From an uncultured Hyphomicrobium sp. (GTDB lineage Bacteria > Pseudomonadota > Alphaproteobacteria > Rhizobiales > Hyphomicrobiaceae): a stretch of DNA of 49,317 bases. This document shows, in pieces, positions 16,369 through 24,806 of this stretch (its first letter is position 1; every line of letters starts with the position of its first letter). The position numbers were made by a program, and so were the translations under genes. The notes under the pieces are model-generated. The model did no database searches, had not been told where the DNA came from, and saw only the letters and a program-made list of their open reading frames with translations. The DNA lies in the NCBI RefSeq assembly GCF_902826555.1, contig NZ_CADEFI010000025.1, forward strand, positions 1 to 49,317, in the 5' to 3' direction.

Positions 16369-17115
16369 TCAGGCGGATTTCTTCTGGCCGACCGCGACTG
16401 CATTTGCGAACAGCGCGAAGGCGATGATGGAAAGGAAGAAGACGAGCGTGTCGAGCGAGAGGACACCGCGCGTGATCTCCTCGTAGTGGGTGAGGAAGCT
16501 CATGGACGCGACGGCGTCGGCGACGATCCTCGGAGTCCAGCTGCGCAGCACATTCTGGACGATCTCCATGCCGCTGGTGACGAGCAGGAAGCAGACGGTC
16601 GCTGTTAAGATGAAGGCGATGACCTGGTTCTTGGTGAGGGCCGAGATGAAGGCGCCGATGGCAAGAAAGGCGCCGGCGACCAGGAAGCTGCCGAGATAGC
16701 TGGTGACGATGATGCCGTTGTCGGGGTTGCCCAGGACGTTGACGGTGATCCAGATCGGGAACGTGAGGATCAGGGCGAGGCCGATGAAGGCCCATGCAGC
16801 CGCGAACTTGCCGAGGATGGCTTCCGTCGGCGAGATGGGAAGCGTCATCAGGAGCTCGATGGTGCCGCTCTTGCGTTCCTCCGCCCAGAGCCGCATGGCG
16901 ACGGCGGGGACGAGCAGCAGGTAGAGCCAGGGGTGGTAGGCGAAGAAGGAGTCGAGGTTGGCCTGACCGCGCTGGAAGAAGCCGCCGATGAAGAAAGCGA
17001 AGGCGCCGGTCAAGGCAACGAAGATGGTGAGGAACACGGCAGCCAAGGGAGTGGCGAAGTAGCCGGCGAACTCACGTTTGGCGATGATGTAGGCGTTCTT
17101 GATGGTCTCGCGCAT
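16369..17115 (-). CDS. ABC-2 type permease (GldF-like)
   Basis: 248 residues with six predicted membrane helices. AKREFAGYFATPLAAVFLTIF and the cytoplasmic stretch RLWAEERKSGTIELLMTLPI are typical of the ABC-2 permease of Gld/Nos type. The ATG at 17115 is preferred over a TTG seven codons upstream. It follows the ATPase gene by 17 bases and precedes the GldG-like gene by 10, so all are cotranscribed. It forms the membrane pore of the transporter. Confidence 0.87.
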   Translation of the reverse strand: MRETIKNAYIIAKREFAGYFATPLAAVFLTIFVALTGAFAFFIGGFFQRGQANLDSFFAYHPWLYLLLVPAVAMRLWAEERKSGTIELLMTLPISPTEAILGKFAAAWAFIGLALILTFPIWITVNVLGNPDNGIIVTSYLGSFLVAGAFLAIGAFISALTKNQVIAFILTATVCFLLVTSGMEIVQNVLRSWTPRIVADAVASMSFLTHYEEITRGVLSLDTLVFFLSIIAFALFANAVAVGQKKSA

Positions 17116-17132
17116 GGTGTGGGTGCCCAATC

Positions 17133-18083
17133 TCAAGCCTGAGCCGACATGGTGATCTCGCGGAAGACATCGTCCAGCTTGCCGCGCTCGACATAGACCT
17201 CCTCGACGGAGAGGCTTTCGCGGCGGATGAGGTCGCCAACGGCGGCGGCGGGCGATGCGGCGGTCTTCGGCAGGGCGCGTAGGCGGATGTGCCCGTTGGC
17301 CTTTTCGACGGTCTCGACGCCGGCGATCTCGGCAACGGTCGAGAGCAACTTCGAGATGCGGGCCGCGTCGGCTTCCGGAACCCGGATCGAGATGGCGCCA
17401 TGGTTCCTGGCCCGGCGCAGGAGATCCTCCGCCGTTCCGTCGGCGACGATACGGCCCTTGTTGATGATCACCGCGCGCGTGCAGACAGCTTCGACCTCTT
17501 CGAGGATGTGGGTCGAGACGATGATGGCTTTGTGGGGCGCCATCTCCCGGATCAGCTCACGGACGTGATGCTTCTGGTTCGGATCGAGGCCGTCGGTCGG
17601 CTCGTCCATGATGAGCACGGGGGGATCGTGGAGGATGGCCTGGGCGACGCCGACGCGGCGCTTGAAACCCTTGGACAGCGTCTCGATGCGCTGGTTGACG
17701 ACCGATCCGAGGCCGGCGCGGGAGATGGCGGCGGTGACGCGGGCCTTGGCATCGCTGGCGTCGAAGCCACGGATCTCGGCGACGAAGGAGAGGAACGCGG
17801 TCGGGGTCATGTCGCCATAGGCCGGAGCGCCTTCGGGCAGATAACCGAGCTTCGATTTGGCGGCCTTCGGCGCGGTGAGCACGTCGGCGCCGAAGATCGA
17901 CGCCGAGCCGGAATCGGGTTCGAGGAAGCCTGTAATCATCTTCATGGTGGTGGACTTGCCCGCGCCGTTGGGGCCGAGGAAGCCGAGCACCTCACCCTTG
18001 TTCACGGTGAGCGATATGCCATCGACGGCCGTGATGGGGCCGAATGTCTTGCGCAGGCCCGTCGCCTTAATGAGCGGTGCCAT
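17133..18083 (-). CDS. ABC transporter ATPase (GldA-like)
   Basis: 316 residues. Walker A is GPNGAGKST, the signature is LSKGFKRRVG (the LSKG variant usual in the GldA group), Walker B is VLIMDEPTDGLDP and the H-loop is STHILEEVE. All catalytic motifs are intact. A C-terminal domain (about 225-310) is typical of ABC-2 exporter ATPases. The start at ATG 18083 has GGAGG nine bases upstream; a GTG two codons earlier would be too close to it. First gene of the operon. Confidence 0.9.
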   Translation of the reverse strand: MAPLIKATGLRKTFGPITAVDGISLTVNKGEVLGFLGPNGAGKSTTMKMITGFLEPDSGSASIFGADVLTAPKAAKSKLGYLPEGAPAYGDMTPTAFLSFVAEIRGFDASDAKARVTAAISRAGLGSVVNQRIETLSKGFKRRVGVAQAILHDPPVLIMDEPTDGLDPNQKHHVRELIREMAPHKAIIVSTHILEEVEAVCTRAVIINKGRIVADGTAEDLLRRARNHGAISIRVPEADAARISKLLSTVAEIAGVETVEKANGHIRLRALPKTAASPAAAVGDLIRRESLSVEEVYVERGKLDDVFREITMSAQA

Positions 18084-18481
18084 CGTCACATGCCTCCCTC
18101 GTACCGGTCGTCGATGTCGCGACCGTTTCTTTTGCGGGTCTCAGTGTCCCGATCTGCCGCGCGGGCCTTCTCGTACACATGCGCAACGATGGGCTGCGGT
18201 ACGGCCTGCGACGGCGAGCGCGAAAATAGTTGGGTGGCTGGACGATTCAAGTGGGAAGACGCTGATATGGCTCACCTTAAGAAAAGTTCATGCTCGTAAG
18301 GTTCGTGCCGTCGGGATGCCATATCGGCCGGGTGTAGGGGGTTAGCAGAGGAATTCGCGGCCTCAGAATAAAAAGTGGGGCTAGACCTTGGTATCGGGTT
18401 GTTCGCCGTTCATAAATTTGTCATGGGTGGCCGAGTGTTGACGCGCGGGCGTCATTCTCTTTTTTCCTGTCGGGGATTGCT
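18084..18481. other. 398-bp divergent intergenic region
   Basis: It separates the ABC operon (minus) from the membrane-protein gene (plus), so it must hold both promoters. A short hairpin GACGC-GCGG-GCGTC sits before TTTTTT close to the + strand start. I see no strong sigma-70 pair, no RNA gene and no credible coding frame. Confidence 0.5.
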
Positions 18482-19267
18482 ATGGTCGCTCCAACATCAC
18501 CCGGATCTTCCGCCGGGGCTTCTTTGCCAAGACCCCTCGACGCGGTGCCGGCCAGCGCGTGGGTGCCTGGCGGGTCGGATACGTGGTGGACGTGGCTGCT
18601 GCCGATCGCGATCCTGGCTCCGGTGCTCGTGATCCATTTCGTGGCGCCGGAGTTCTACCGCGCGTACGTGCTCCCCGAGGGGTACGGCTTCCTCGAGCTG
18701 ACGCAATTTTTTCTCGCCGGCGCGGCGGCGGTGCTCTGCTTCCAGGCGCTCGGCTACAAGGTGGTGAGGGGCAGCACGCTGCTTTGGCTTGCGGTGCTGT
18801 TCTTTGCGCTGGCCGCTTTCTACATCGCGGGCGAGGAGCACAGCTGGGGGCAGCATTTCTTCAACTGGAATACGCCCGCCTACTGGTCTGAGATCAACCG
18901 GCAGCAGGAGACGAACCTGCACAACACGAGCCCGTGGTTCAACCAGCGGCCGAAGCTTCTGTTCGACATCGCGATGTTCGTCGGTGGATTGCTCATTCCG
19001 CTGATCCAGCTCTGGACGGGTGGATTCAAGAAGCCGTTGCTGGCGCTGCTCACGCCCCCGCTCGCCATTGCCGCCCCTGCGGTGATCGCGCTCGTCTTCA
19101 AGGTGGTCGACGACCTCGGCAAGGATTACCTCGCCGCGCCGATCTTCATTCGTCCCAGCGAGGTGGTGGAGACGTTCCAGTACCTTTACATGCTCATGTA
19201 CGTCATCGTTCTGAGGCGCCGGCTGGCGGCGCTCGATACGGCCGGCGTGACGCAGGTCACGCTTTAA
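18482..19267 (+). CDS. conserved membrane protein with GEEHSWGQ motif
   Basis: 261 residues with six or so membrane helices: about 37-55, 68-90, 98-116, 155-175, 185-210 and 220-240. After the third helix comes a conserved extramembrane motif, GEEHSWGQHFF, then NRQQETNLHN. The GEE-W-Q and Q-E-x-N-L-H-N residues look like a conserved polar or metal site. I have seen this motif in uncharacterised bacterial membrane proteins, but no function is known. It ends before a clear terminator. Confidence 0.75.
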   Translation: MVAPTSPGSSAGASLPRPLDAVPASAWVPGGSDTWWTWLLPIAILAPVLVIHFVAPEFYRAYVLPEGYGFLELTQFFLAGAAAVLCFQALGYKVVRGSTLLWLAVLFFALAAFYIAGEEHSWGQHFFNWNTPAYWSEINRQQETNLHNTSPWFNQRPKLLFDIAMFVGGLLIPLIQLWTGGFKKPLLALLTPPLAIAAPAVIALVFKVVDDLGKDYLAAPIFIRPSEVVETFQYLYMLMYVIVLRRRLAALDTAGVTQVTL

Positions 19268-19293
19268 AGCGGAATCATCGGAGCTTAAGGTGG

Positions 19294-19325
19294 AGCCGGA
19301 GCGCAAGGCGGCGTTCCGGCTTTTT
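19294..19325 (+). terminator. intrinsic terminator
   Basis: AGCCGGA (19294-19300) pairs with TCCGGCT (19315-19321), followed directly by a T run (19321-19325). It lies 27 bases after the membrane-protein stop and 23 before the next start. The protease gene downstream therefore needs its own promoter or read-through. Confidence 0.7.
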
Positions 19326-19347
19326 CCTGTGCGTGTGGAGGCCTCCG

Positions 19348-20175
19348 ATGTCGTTCGATTTCTCGTCGCTGCTTTGGATGGCCGTGATCGCCATGGCGCT
19401 GCAGCCCCTGCTGATGGGGCGGTGGTTCGCACTCAAGCGCGAGCAGGCCATCCGCGCGATCGAGAAAACGCATGAGACGCGCGTCATCACGATGATCCAC
19501 CGCCAGGAGCGGCGCAGCCTCTTCGGTCTGTCCGTCTCGCGGCATATCGATCTCGAAGACGCGCAGACGATCATTGCGGCCATCAAGGAGACGCCGTCCT
19601 CGGTGCCGATCGATCTCATCCTGCATACGCCCGGCGGGCTCGTGCTGGCGGCGATGCAGATTGCCCGCGCGGTCGAGGCGCATCCGGCGAAGGTGACGGT
19701 CTACGTTCCGGTTTACGCCATGTCGGGCGGCACGCTGATCGCGCTTGCGGCGGACGAGATCGTGCTCGGCGAGTTCTCGGTGCTGGGGCCTATCGATCCG
19801 CAGATCCTCGGCTTTCCGGCGGCGAGCATCGTCAAGGCGCGCGACATGAAGCCGGTCGCCGAGGTGATGGATCTGACGCTGGTGCTCGCCGACGTGAGCG
19901 AGAAGGCGCTGGCACAGGTGAAGCGCGGCGCGGTCGAGATCCTGACGCCACGGCTCGACCAGGCGGCGGCCGAGATCGTTGCCGATAAGCTGGCTGGCGG
20001 ACACTGGACGCACGATTACGCGCTGACGGCCGCCGAGGCCAAGTCGCTCGGGCTGCCGGTGAAGGTCGGCATGCCGACCGAGGTGCTGGACATGATGAAG
20101 CTTTATCCGCAACCCGTGCAGCAGTCGGGTGTCGAGTTCCTGCCGGTGGAGCTGCCGCGGCGGCCGCGCGTTTGA
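19348..20175 (+). CDS. SDH/ClpP-fold serine protease (SppA-like)
   Basis: 275 residues. The start is fixed by GGAGG six bases before the ATG. One N-terminal membrane helix (about 7-24) is followed by a Clp-fold domain. LILHTPGGLVLAA is the substrate-strand motif, and YAMSGGTLIALAADEIVLG carries the nucleophile Ser in MSGG. LGPIDPQ follows as in the SDH_sah family (PF01972), a membrane-bound relative of signal-peptide peptidase A. It probably cleaves membrane-bound peptides at the cytoplasmic face. The substrate is unknown. Confidence 0.87.
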   Translation: MSFDFSSLLWMAVIAMALQPLLMGRWFALKREQAIRAIEKTHETRVITMIHRQERRSLFGLSVSRHIDLEDAQTIIAAIKETPSSVPIDLILHTPGGLVLAAMQIARAVEAHPAKVTVYVPVYAMSGGTLIALAADEIVLGEFSVLGPIDPQILGFPAASIVKARDMKPVAEVMDLTLVLADVSEKALAQVKRGAVEILTPRLDQAAAEIVADKLAGGHWTHDYALTAAEAKSLGLPVKVGMPTEVLDMMKLYPQPVQQSGVEFLPVELPRRPRV

Positions 20176-20199
20176 CGGTGCGCCCGGGGTTGGACGAGG

Positions 20200-21249
20200 T
20201 CAGCGTACGGCCGAGCGCTTTTTCCCGCCGGTTGTTTGTCTGGCAACGGTGCGGCTCGTGGCGCGACGATCACGCAGAGCCACCCACTTGCGGCAGCTTG
20301 CGCGCGCCGTGCTGCAGCGTGGCGGCGGACTGGCGCGTACCAGTCGCGCCCCCGGATCCTGGGCGGTGGGTCGTGCGCGCGCCTCCTCCCGGCGATCCGG
20401 AACGAGGTTTCGATCCTCTGCGCAGAGCTCGATATCCAGTGAGTTCCTGGAGAAGGGGGAGTTGTCGCGCACGTGGTAGCGCCGTCCACAAACAGAGATG
20501 TTCGGCGGCAGCCGCGTGCGCTCGAAAGAGTCGTAGCCCAGCTTGAGATCGGACCAGAAACTCTGCCATGGCCCGGTGCCGTTGGCGGCGAGGTTGGCGT
20601 CCGTCATGCGGAACGGGAAGATCTGCATCGGCACATAGTCCGCACCTGCGCGCAATGAGGCTGCGACGAGGTCGTAAAGCTCGGCGTTGACGGGGTCCGT
20701 CACGGCGAAGCAGCCGATGGAATCGCAGCCGCCGTGAACGAGGATGTTCGATCCGCTGCGGCCGTTGGCGCGGTCGAAGACATTCGGATAGCCGATGTTG
20801 AGAGAGCGCCGCCAGCGGTCGCCATGATGCAGCTCGCGCTCACTCAGCGCGTAGAAACCCTCGGGAGTCTGCTTGTCGCCCTCGCGCAGCTTGGGCCCCA
20901 GGTTTCCGGACCAGTAGCAGACCGGGTAGGTGGCGAAGAGCACATAGGTGTTGCGCCTTTGAACCCAAACTTCGAGCTCGGATTCGGCTTTGAAGGCGCG
21001 GATCAACATCGGTGCCCCGAGGGGCAGGCCTGCCGTGCCGAGACGGGTGAGGAGCCGCTCGGTGTCGGGAGTTCCGGGAAGCGGCAACTGGAGGCTTCCG
21101 CTACGCGCGGCGCGCCAGCGCTCCTGGCGGTCGATCTCGGGAGGAGCCGACGGCGCGGGCTCCGCATATGCCGGACAGGTAGCGGCGAAGGCGATCAGGC
21201 CGAGGCCTGCCACGAAGGCGGTTCGAGATCGTCCCCCCGATTTCGCCAA
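20200..21249 (-). CDS. L,D-transpeptidase-fold protein, YafK/DpaA-like
   Basis: 349 residues with a signal peptide (cleavage near AYA at 29). The YkuD domain (about 75-225) has the active-site block VHGGCDSIGCFAVTD with His172 and nucleophile Cys180. QTPEGFYAL is the second conserved stretch. The Cys-containing HGGCxSIGC pattern matches YafK/DpaA of E. coli, an amidase that removes Braun lipoprotein from peptidoglycan, rather than a classical cross-linker. The C-terminal ~90 residues are Arg/Ala-rich and probably disordered. It starts 24 bases after the stop of another YkuD protein and forms an operon with it. Confidence 0.87.
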   Translation of the reverse strand: MAKSGGRSRTAFVAGLGLIAFAATCPAYAEPAPSAPPEIDRQERWRAARSGSLQLPLPGTPDTERLLTRLGTAGLPLGAPMLIRAFKAESELEVWVQRRNTYVLFATYPVCYWSGNLGPKLREGDKQTPEGFYALSERELHHGDRWRRSLNIGYPNVFDRANGRSGSNILVHGGCDSIGCFAVTDPVNAELYDLVAASLRAGADYVPMQIFPFRMTDANLAANGTGPWQSFWSDLKLGYDSFERTRLPPNISVCGRRYHVRDNSPFSRNSLDIELCAEDRNLVPDRREEARARPTAQDPGARLVRASPPPRCSTARASCRKWVALRDRRATSRTVARQTTGGKKRSAVR

Positions 21250-21273
21250 GAGGTTTCCTCCGTCCGCGCCCTC

Positions 21274-22926
21274 TCACCACAAGCTGAAGAATGGCGGATT
21301 GTAGCGCTGCCGCCTGCCGCGCCGGTCATAGTACCGATCATTATAGTAGTAGTCGTCGTAGTAATAGTCGTCGTAACGCGGCTGGCGCGGGCGCTTCTTG
21401 ATGCCGCCCTGCGGCTCGCCGCTGATCAGCACCACGAAATCTGTCGCCTTGCCGGTCTCCTTGCTCGCCTCCTCGTCGGACACGATCAGCGAAGAGCCGG
21501 GCCAGACGTATTGCGAGATGCGCGCCGCGACTTCGGGCGGAAGCGTGACACGGTCCAGGGCCGCCTTGGCCTGGGCGACATCCGTCGGGGGCGGCGGAGC
21601 CGTGCTCGCGGCGCGGCGCTTCCGGCGTCCGTATTCGTCGTAGTCGTCGTAGCGATAGTCATCCAATTCGTGCGCGCGCGGGCGCAACGAGACCACGTTC
21701 CAAATGACGTCGTTGCCGCCGTCCTTGTAGTCCATGGCAGTAAAGATGTGGGTGCCGATCGGCGTTTCGGGATTGGCGATGGAGACGGGCATCTCGAGCA
21801 CCTGCTCGTGGCCCTGGCGCACGTAGACGTGCTGCGTTTTCAAGCTGACGAAGACGGACACCGGGAGTGTCTTACGGCGGGCTTCATCGGCCGCGGTTGC
21901 GGCTGTGGCGCGTTTGGCGTTGGCGGCGTCGAAGGTATCGGACGCGGTTTTGAGGTCGGCTGCTGCGGCCTCATCCTGCGCCGTCGCGGCAGCGAGCTTC
22001 TCGTCGGCCTTGGCGATGGCGGTGACGGTCTTCGCGACCTCCTGCTCCGCCGATTTTCTGGCCTTCTCGTTTTTTGCATTGGAGAGGCGGCGTGCAGCGC
22101 TCGCGGCCCAGCTGTCGGCCTTCTGTTTGGCGCTCTGTGCCTGCTTCAGAGCTTTGGCGGTTTTGGCACGCGCGGATGTCTTTGTCTTCAGCGTCTTTTT
22201 CAATTCCTCGGCGGGCGCGACCAGCGGTTGCGCTGCAGCCGCCTTGGCGTCGGCCGCGGTTTTCAGCTGATCGAGCAAAGCGGCCCGTTCCGGCCAGTTC
22301 GAGAGATCCGGGCGAAAGGGCTTGCCGGCGGGATCCTGGGTCTCGTCGCCCTCGTAAGCGATCGGGATCGCCGCCGCCTTGGTGCCGGTCTCGGTCGGCT
22401 TCCACAGCAGGGGATGGGAAATCTCGGACGGGGCCACGTCGTCACGGGCGACGATGATCCGCGTTCCGATTTTGGAGAGCGGAAAAAGCTGCTCGGCAAA
22501 ATTGTAGGGCAGGCGCACGCATCCATGGGATGCCGGGTAGCCGGGGAGCGCACCGGCATGCAGCGCGATACCGGACCACGTCAGGCGCTGCATGAAAGGC
22601 ATCTGCGCATCGTCGTAGAGGTTCGAGTAGTGGTCCTTGTTCTTCTGCAGGATGCTGTAGACGCCGACGGGCGTTTCGTAGTCGGTCTGGCCGCTCGAAA
22701 CGCGCGCGCGGATGGCTCCGCCATGCGCATCGTAGACGGCGATGCGCTGGTCCTTCAAGGACACCACGGCGAGCATGGCGGGGCCTGAAAGCGATTGCAC
22801 CGGCTCAGGCGGCTTCGCCTCGGACTTTTTCGCGGCCCGTGCAGGCGCGGCGTCGCCGAGCGCCACGGCGACCGATGCTGCGAGGAAGATGGCAAGTGTG
22901 CGTGCGGATAAGGATCCGGGAACCAT
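21274..22926 (-). CDS. L,D-transpeptidase with coiled-coil middle and Tyr/Asp-rich tail
   Basis: 550 residues from the ATG that gives a good signal peptide (cleavage near ARA at 31); an ATG at 22974 would add 16 residues before it. The YkuD domain (about 50-160) has His123 and SHGCVRLP with nucleophile Cys136. A long Ala/Lys-rich helical stretch (about 190-320) is followed by a second strand-rich region (about 325-400, VFVSLKTQHVYVRQGHEQV) that looks like a YkuD half without its catalytic Cys. The last ~25 residues are packed with Tyr, Asp and Arg. It should act on peptidoglycan in the periplasm, forming 3-3 cross-links or anchoring proteins. Confidence 0.85.
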   Translation of the reverse strand: MVPGSLSARTLAIFLAASVAVALGDAAPARAAKKSEAKPPEPVQSLSGPAMLAVVSLKDQRIAVYDAHGGAIRARVSSGQTDYETPVGVYSILQKNKDHYSNLYDDAQMPFMQRLTWSGIALHAGALPGYPASHGCVRLPYNFAEQLFPLSKIGTRIIVARDDVAPSEISHPLLWKPTETGTKAAAIPIAYEGDETQDPAGKPFRPDLSNWPERAALLDQLKTAADAKAAAAQPLVAPAEELKKTLKTKTSARAKTAKALKQAQSAKQKADSWAASAARRLSNAKNEKARKSAEQEVAKTVTAIAKADEKLAAATAQDEAAAADLKTASDTFDAANAKRATAATAADEARRKTLPVSVFVSLKTQHVYVRQGHEQVLEMPVSIANPETPIGTHIFTAMDYKDGGNDVIWNVVSLRPRAHELDDYRYDDYDEYGRRKRRAASTAPPPPTDVAQAKAALDRVTLPPEVAARISQYVWPGSSLIVSDEEASKETGKATDFVVLISGEPQGGIKKRPRQPRYDDYYYDDYYYNDRYYDRRGRRQRYNPPFFSLW

Positions 22927-23163
22927 GCGATGACCCGTTTGAGCTTCAGCCTCCCCAAGCGATCCGAGTCGCATCTTAACGCAAAACCGGAGGTCTGTGT
23001 TCCTCGTCGAAATGAGGATTAAGACTTTGCTTGGGCTCGGCTATCTGGACGCGAGCATGACGGGAAAAGTGCTGAGAAGATGGCGAAGCCGGTGGCGGCA
23101 AATCAGGAACCCCTTGTCCGGCCGTGCGTTTCTTTCAGCAAAGTAGAAAAGGAGGACACACCC

Positions 23164-23367
23164 ATGACCTTCGATCCTGCTCCGAACGATCCGCTGGATG
23201 CAGAGCAGCGTAAGCGTAGAAGCTGGGGCGCAGTTGGCCTATTCATTGTCGGGCTCGTCGTGGCGCTGGCGGTCATCGTCACGCTGGTTGGTCCGACGAG
23301 CACGCAACAGGCGAGCAACGAGCCGCCGTCCGCGACACAATTCGACCCGCCTCAACCTGCCCAGTAG
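23164..23367 (+). CDS. small single-helix membrane protein
   Basis: 67 residues. The start is set by AGGAGG nine bases before the ATG. A charged N-terminus (DAEQRKRRSW) is followed by one membrane helix (about 24-44: VGLFIVGLVVALAVIVTLV) and a Pro/Gln-rich tail. The orientation is probably N-in. No family recognised. It is 41 bases upstream of the next small gene on the same strand. Confidence 0.7.
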   Translation: MTFDPAPNDPLDAEQRKRRSWGAVGLFIVGLVVALAVIVTLVGPTSTQQASNEPPSATQFDPPQPAQ

Positions 23368-23408
23368 CGCTGGTCGTGTGCGGGCAACGCCAGCGAGGAG
23401 ATGTCGAC

Positions 23409-23663
23409 ATGCGTAACTCCATTCAGCGCGATTTCATGGTGTTCCTGGCCGAGGGCCAGGAGGGCATCGGTGCGGTGCGCGACGTGCAGGCCGACGCCAT
23501 CAGCGTCTATGTCGAGAACTTCGGCGAGTTTCTGGTGCCGCTCGCCGCGGTCAAGGCGGTGCATGACCAGAAGGTCATTCTCAATCGTGACCACGTGCCG
23601 GAGAAGCTCCTGCGGGCGGTGGTGCACGCGCACGACAGCGAGGATCCGCGGCTGGTTGGCTAG
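23409..23663 (+). CDS. small PRC-barrel-like protein
   Basis: 84 residues from the ATG behind GAGGAG. It is strand-rich, with GIGAVRDVQADAISVYVENF and GEFLVPLAAVKAVHDQKVIL, which resembles a PRC-barrel or DUF2171-type small beta-barrel. It ends with a basic/acidic helix. It is soluble with no signal. The function is unknown, and the barrel assignment is by strand pattern only. Confidence 0.7.
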   Translation: MRNSIQRDFMVFLAEGQEGIGAVRDVQADAISVYVENFGEFLVPLAAVKAVHDQKVILNRDHVPEKLLRAVVHAHDSEDPRLVG

Positions 23664-23700
23664 TGTCGCGCCGGGTGGCTTCGATGTCCGGAAAACCAAT

Positions 23701-23732
23701 GGGGCACCTGCGAGATACTCGGCAGGTGCCCC
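23701..23732. terminator. 11-bp hairpin between the small gene and tRNA-Met
   Basis: GGGGCACCTGC (23701-23711) pairs perfectly with 23722-23732 around a 10-nt loop. On the minus strand it is followed by ATTGGTTTT, so it best serves as terminator of the tRNA-Met transcript arriving from 23816. It may also stop the + strand operon. Confidence 0.65.
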
Positions 23733-23815
23733 TAACGGTTCGCGTCGCACGTCCGACGCACCGGCGCATCAACGTGCCGGCGGGACTATGGTTCCTGAGC
23801 GCCAGGAGGAATTTC

Positions 23816-23892
23816 TGGTAGCGGGAGGCGGACTTGAACCGCCGACCTACGGATTATGAGACCGTCGCTCTAACCACCTGAGCTATCCCGCC
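23816..23892 (-). tRNA. tRNA-Met (CAT)
   Basis: 77 nt with encoded CCA. On the minus strand: acceptor GGCGGGA paired with TCCCGCT (one G-U), D arm GCTC...GAGC, anticodon loop CTCATAA with anticodon CAT, and T arm GGCGG-TTCAAGT-CCGCC. The anticodon could also be that of tRNA-Ile2, where CAU is modified to lysidine. Initiator tRNA is excluded by the first base pair and the lack of three G-C pairs at the anticodon stem base. Elongator Met is the preferred reading. Confidence 0.88.
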
Positions 23893-23903
23893 GAAGAACG
23901 CTG

Positions 23904-23932
23904 TCTATATGAATCAGCGCGTCCGGCGTCAA
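23904..23932 (-). promoter_or_regulatory. sigma-70 promoter of tRNA-Met
   Basis: The minus strand reads TTGACG, a 17-base spacer, then TATAGA. The -10 ends 11 bases before the tRNA 5' end. Near-consensus boxes with ideal spacing make this a strong housekeeping promoter. Confidence 0.8.
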
Positions 23933-23984
23933 GCGCCGCTCGCGTTCAGCCCGTCTCCGGCCGCTATGCGCCTGGAGTGGGGGC

Positions 23985-24725
23985 TTATTCGGCCGCGATG
24001 GGCCGTTGGTCTTCCTCGACCTTCTTCTTGAAGCGCATCATCGTAAAAATGCCCCACGGGCGCAGGGCTTTGCGCTCGGTCAGCGTCAGGTCTTCGCAGA
24101 CCATGACACGCGACTGGTCGAACACGGAGCGCCAGCCGATGATCTCGGCGAACGGCGCCATGCGCCGCTCGACCCAGCCGCGCACGCCCTCGGTCTGGCT
24201 GAAGTGGTTGACGATCAGCACCTCGCCGCCGGGCTTGGTGACGCGAGCCAGCTCGCGCATGACCTTCTCCGGCTCGGGCACGACGGTCATGACGAACATG
24301 GCGGTCACGATGTCGAAGGAGTTGTCCGGGAACTGCAGGTCGCCGGCGTCCATCTCGTGCAGGCCGGTGACGTGGTCGAGCTTCTCGGCGGCCACACGCT
24401 CGCGCGCTTTGTCGAGCATGTCCGGCGAGAGGTCGATGCCGATGACCTCGAGATGGCGTGCGTAGTCGCCGAGGGCGAGGCCGGTGCCCACACCCACCTC
24501 CAGAACGCGGCCGCTATCGATGCTCTGGTTGATGACCTGGGCGGCGTGCTTTCTGCCTTCCGTCGAGACGCGGCCGAAGGTGTGATCGTAGATGGGGGCC
24601 CAGCGGCGGTACGCGACCTTGACCACATCCTCCTCGATGCGGCCGATGCCGACGATGCGGCCGTTCGCGCGCTCGAGATCCTCGACACGCAAGCGAGGCT
24701 TCAACTGGGTTTTCGAGTTTTGCAC
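23985..24725 (-). CDS. pmtA: phosphatidylethanolamine N-methyltransferase (Rhodobacter type)
   Basis: 246 residues from a GTG with GGGAGAG six bases upstream; a GTG five codons earlier is the alternative. This is a class I SAM methyltransferase: YRRWAPIYDHTFGRVSTEGR is the PmtA-type N-terminus, VLEVGVGTGLAL the SAM motif I, IGIDLSPDMLDKAR motif post-I and MDAGDLQFPDNSFDIVTA motif II. The enzyme methylates phosphatidylethanolamine stepwise to phosphatidylcholine at the inner membrane. It is codirectional with mnmA upstream, with an 81-bp gap. The family call is confident; substrate range (PE versus monomethyl-PE) is not readable. Confidence 0.85.
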   Translation of the reverse strand: MQNSKTQLKPRLRVEDLERANGRIVGIGRIEEDVVKVAYRRWAPIYDHTFGRVSTEGRKHAAQVINQSIDSGRVLEVGVGTGLALGDYARHLEVIGIDLSPDMLDKARERVAAEKLDHVTGLHEMDAGDLQFPDNSFDIVTAMFVMTVVPEPEKVMRELARVTKPGGEVLIVNHFSQTEGVRGWVERRMAPFAEIIGWRSVFDQSRVMVCEDLTLTERKALRPWGIFTMMRFKKKVEEDQRPIAAE

Positions 24726-24806
24726 GCGTTTCTCTCCCACCGAAGTCTTACTGCCGCTCGACGCGATCCGCGCCGAGGGGTGTTGCCAATTCCGCTTCGG
24801 CTACCG

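Noticed and set aside
20734-22788. Open frame of over 680 codons antisense to the two YkuD genes
   Set aside because: The minus-strand products have signal peptides and active sites; the + frame has no recognisable motif.
23401-23859. Open frame whose end reads GGGLEPPTYGL
   Set aside because: That ending is the well-known translation of a tRNA gene; the frame runs into tRNA-Met and overlaps the real small gene at 23409.
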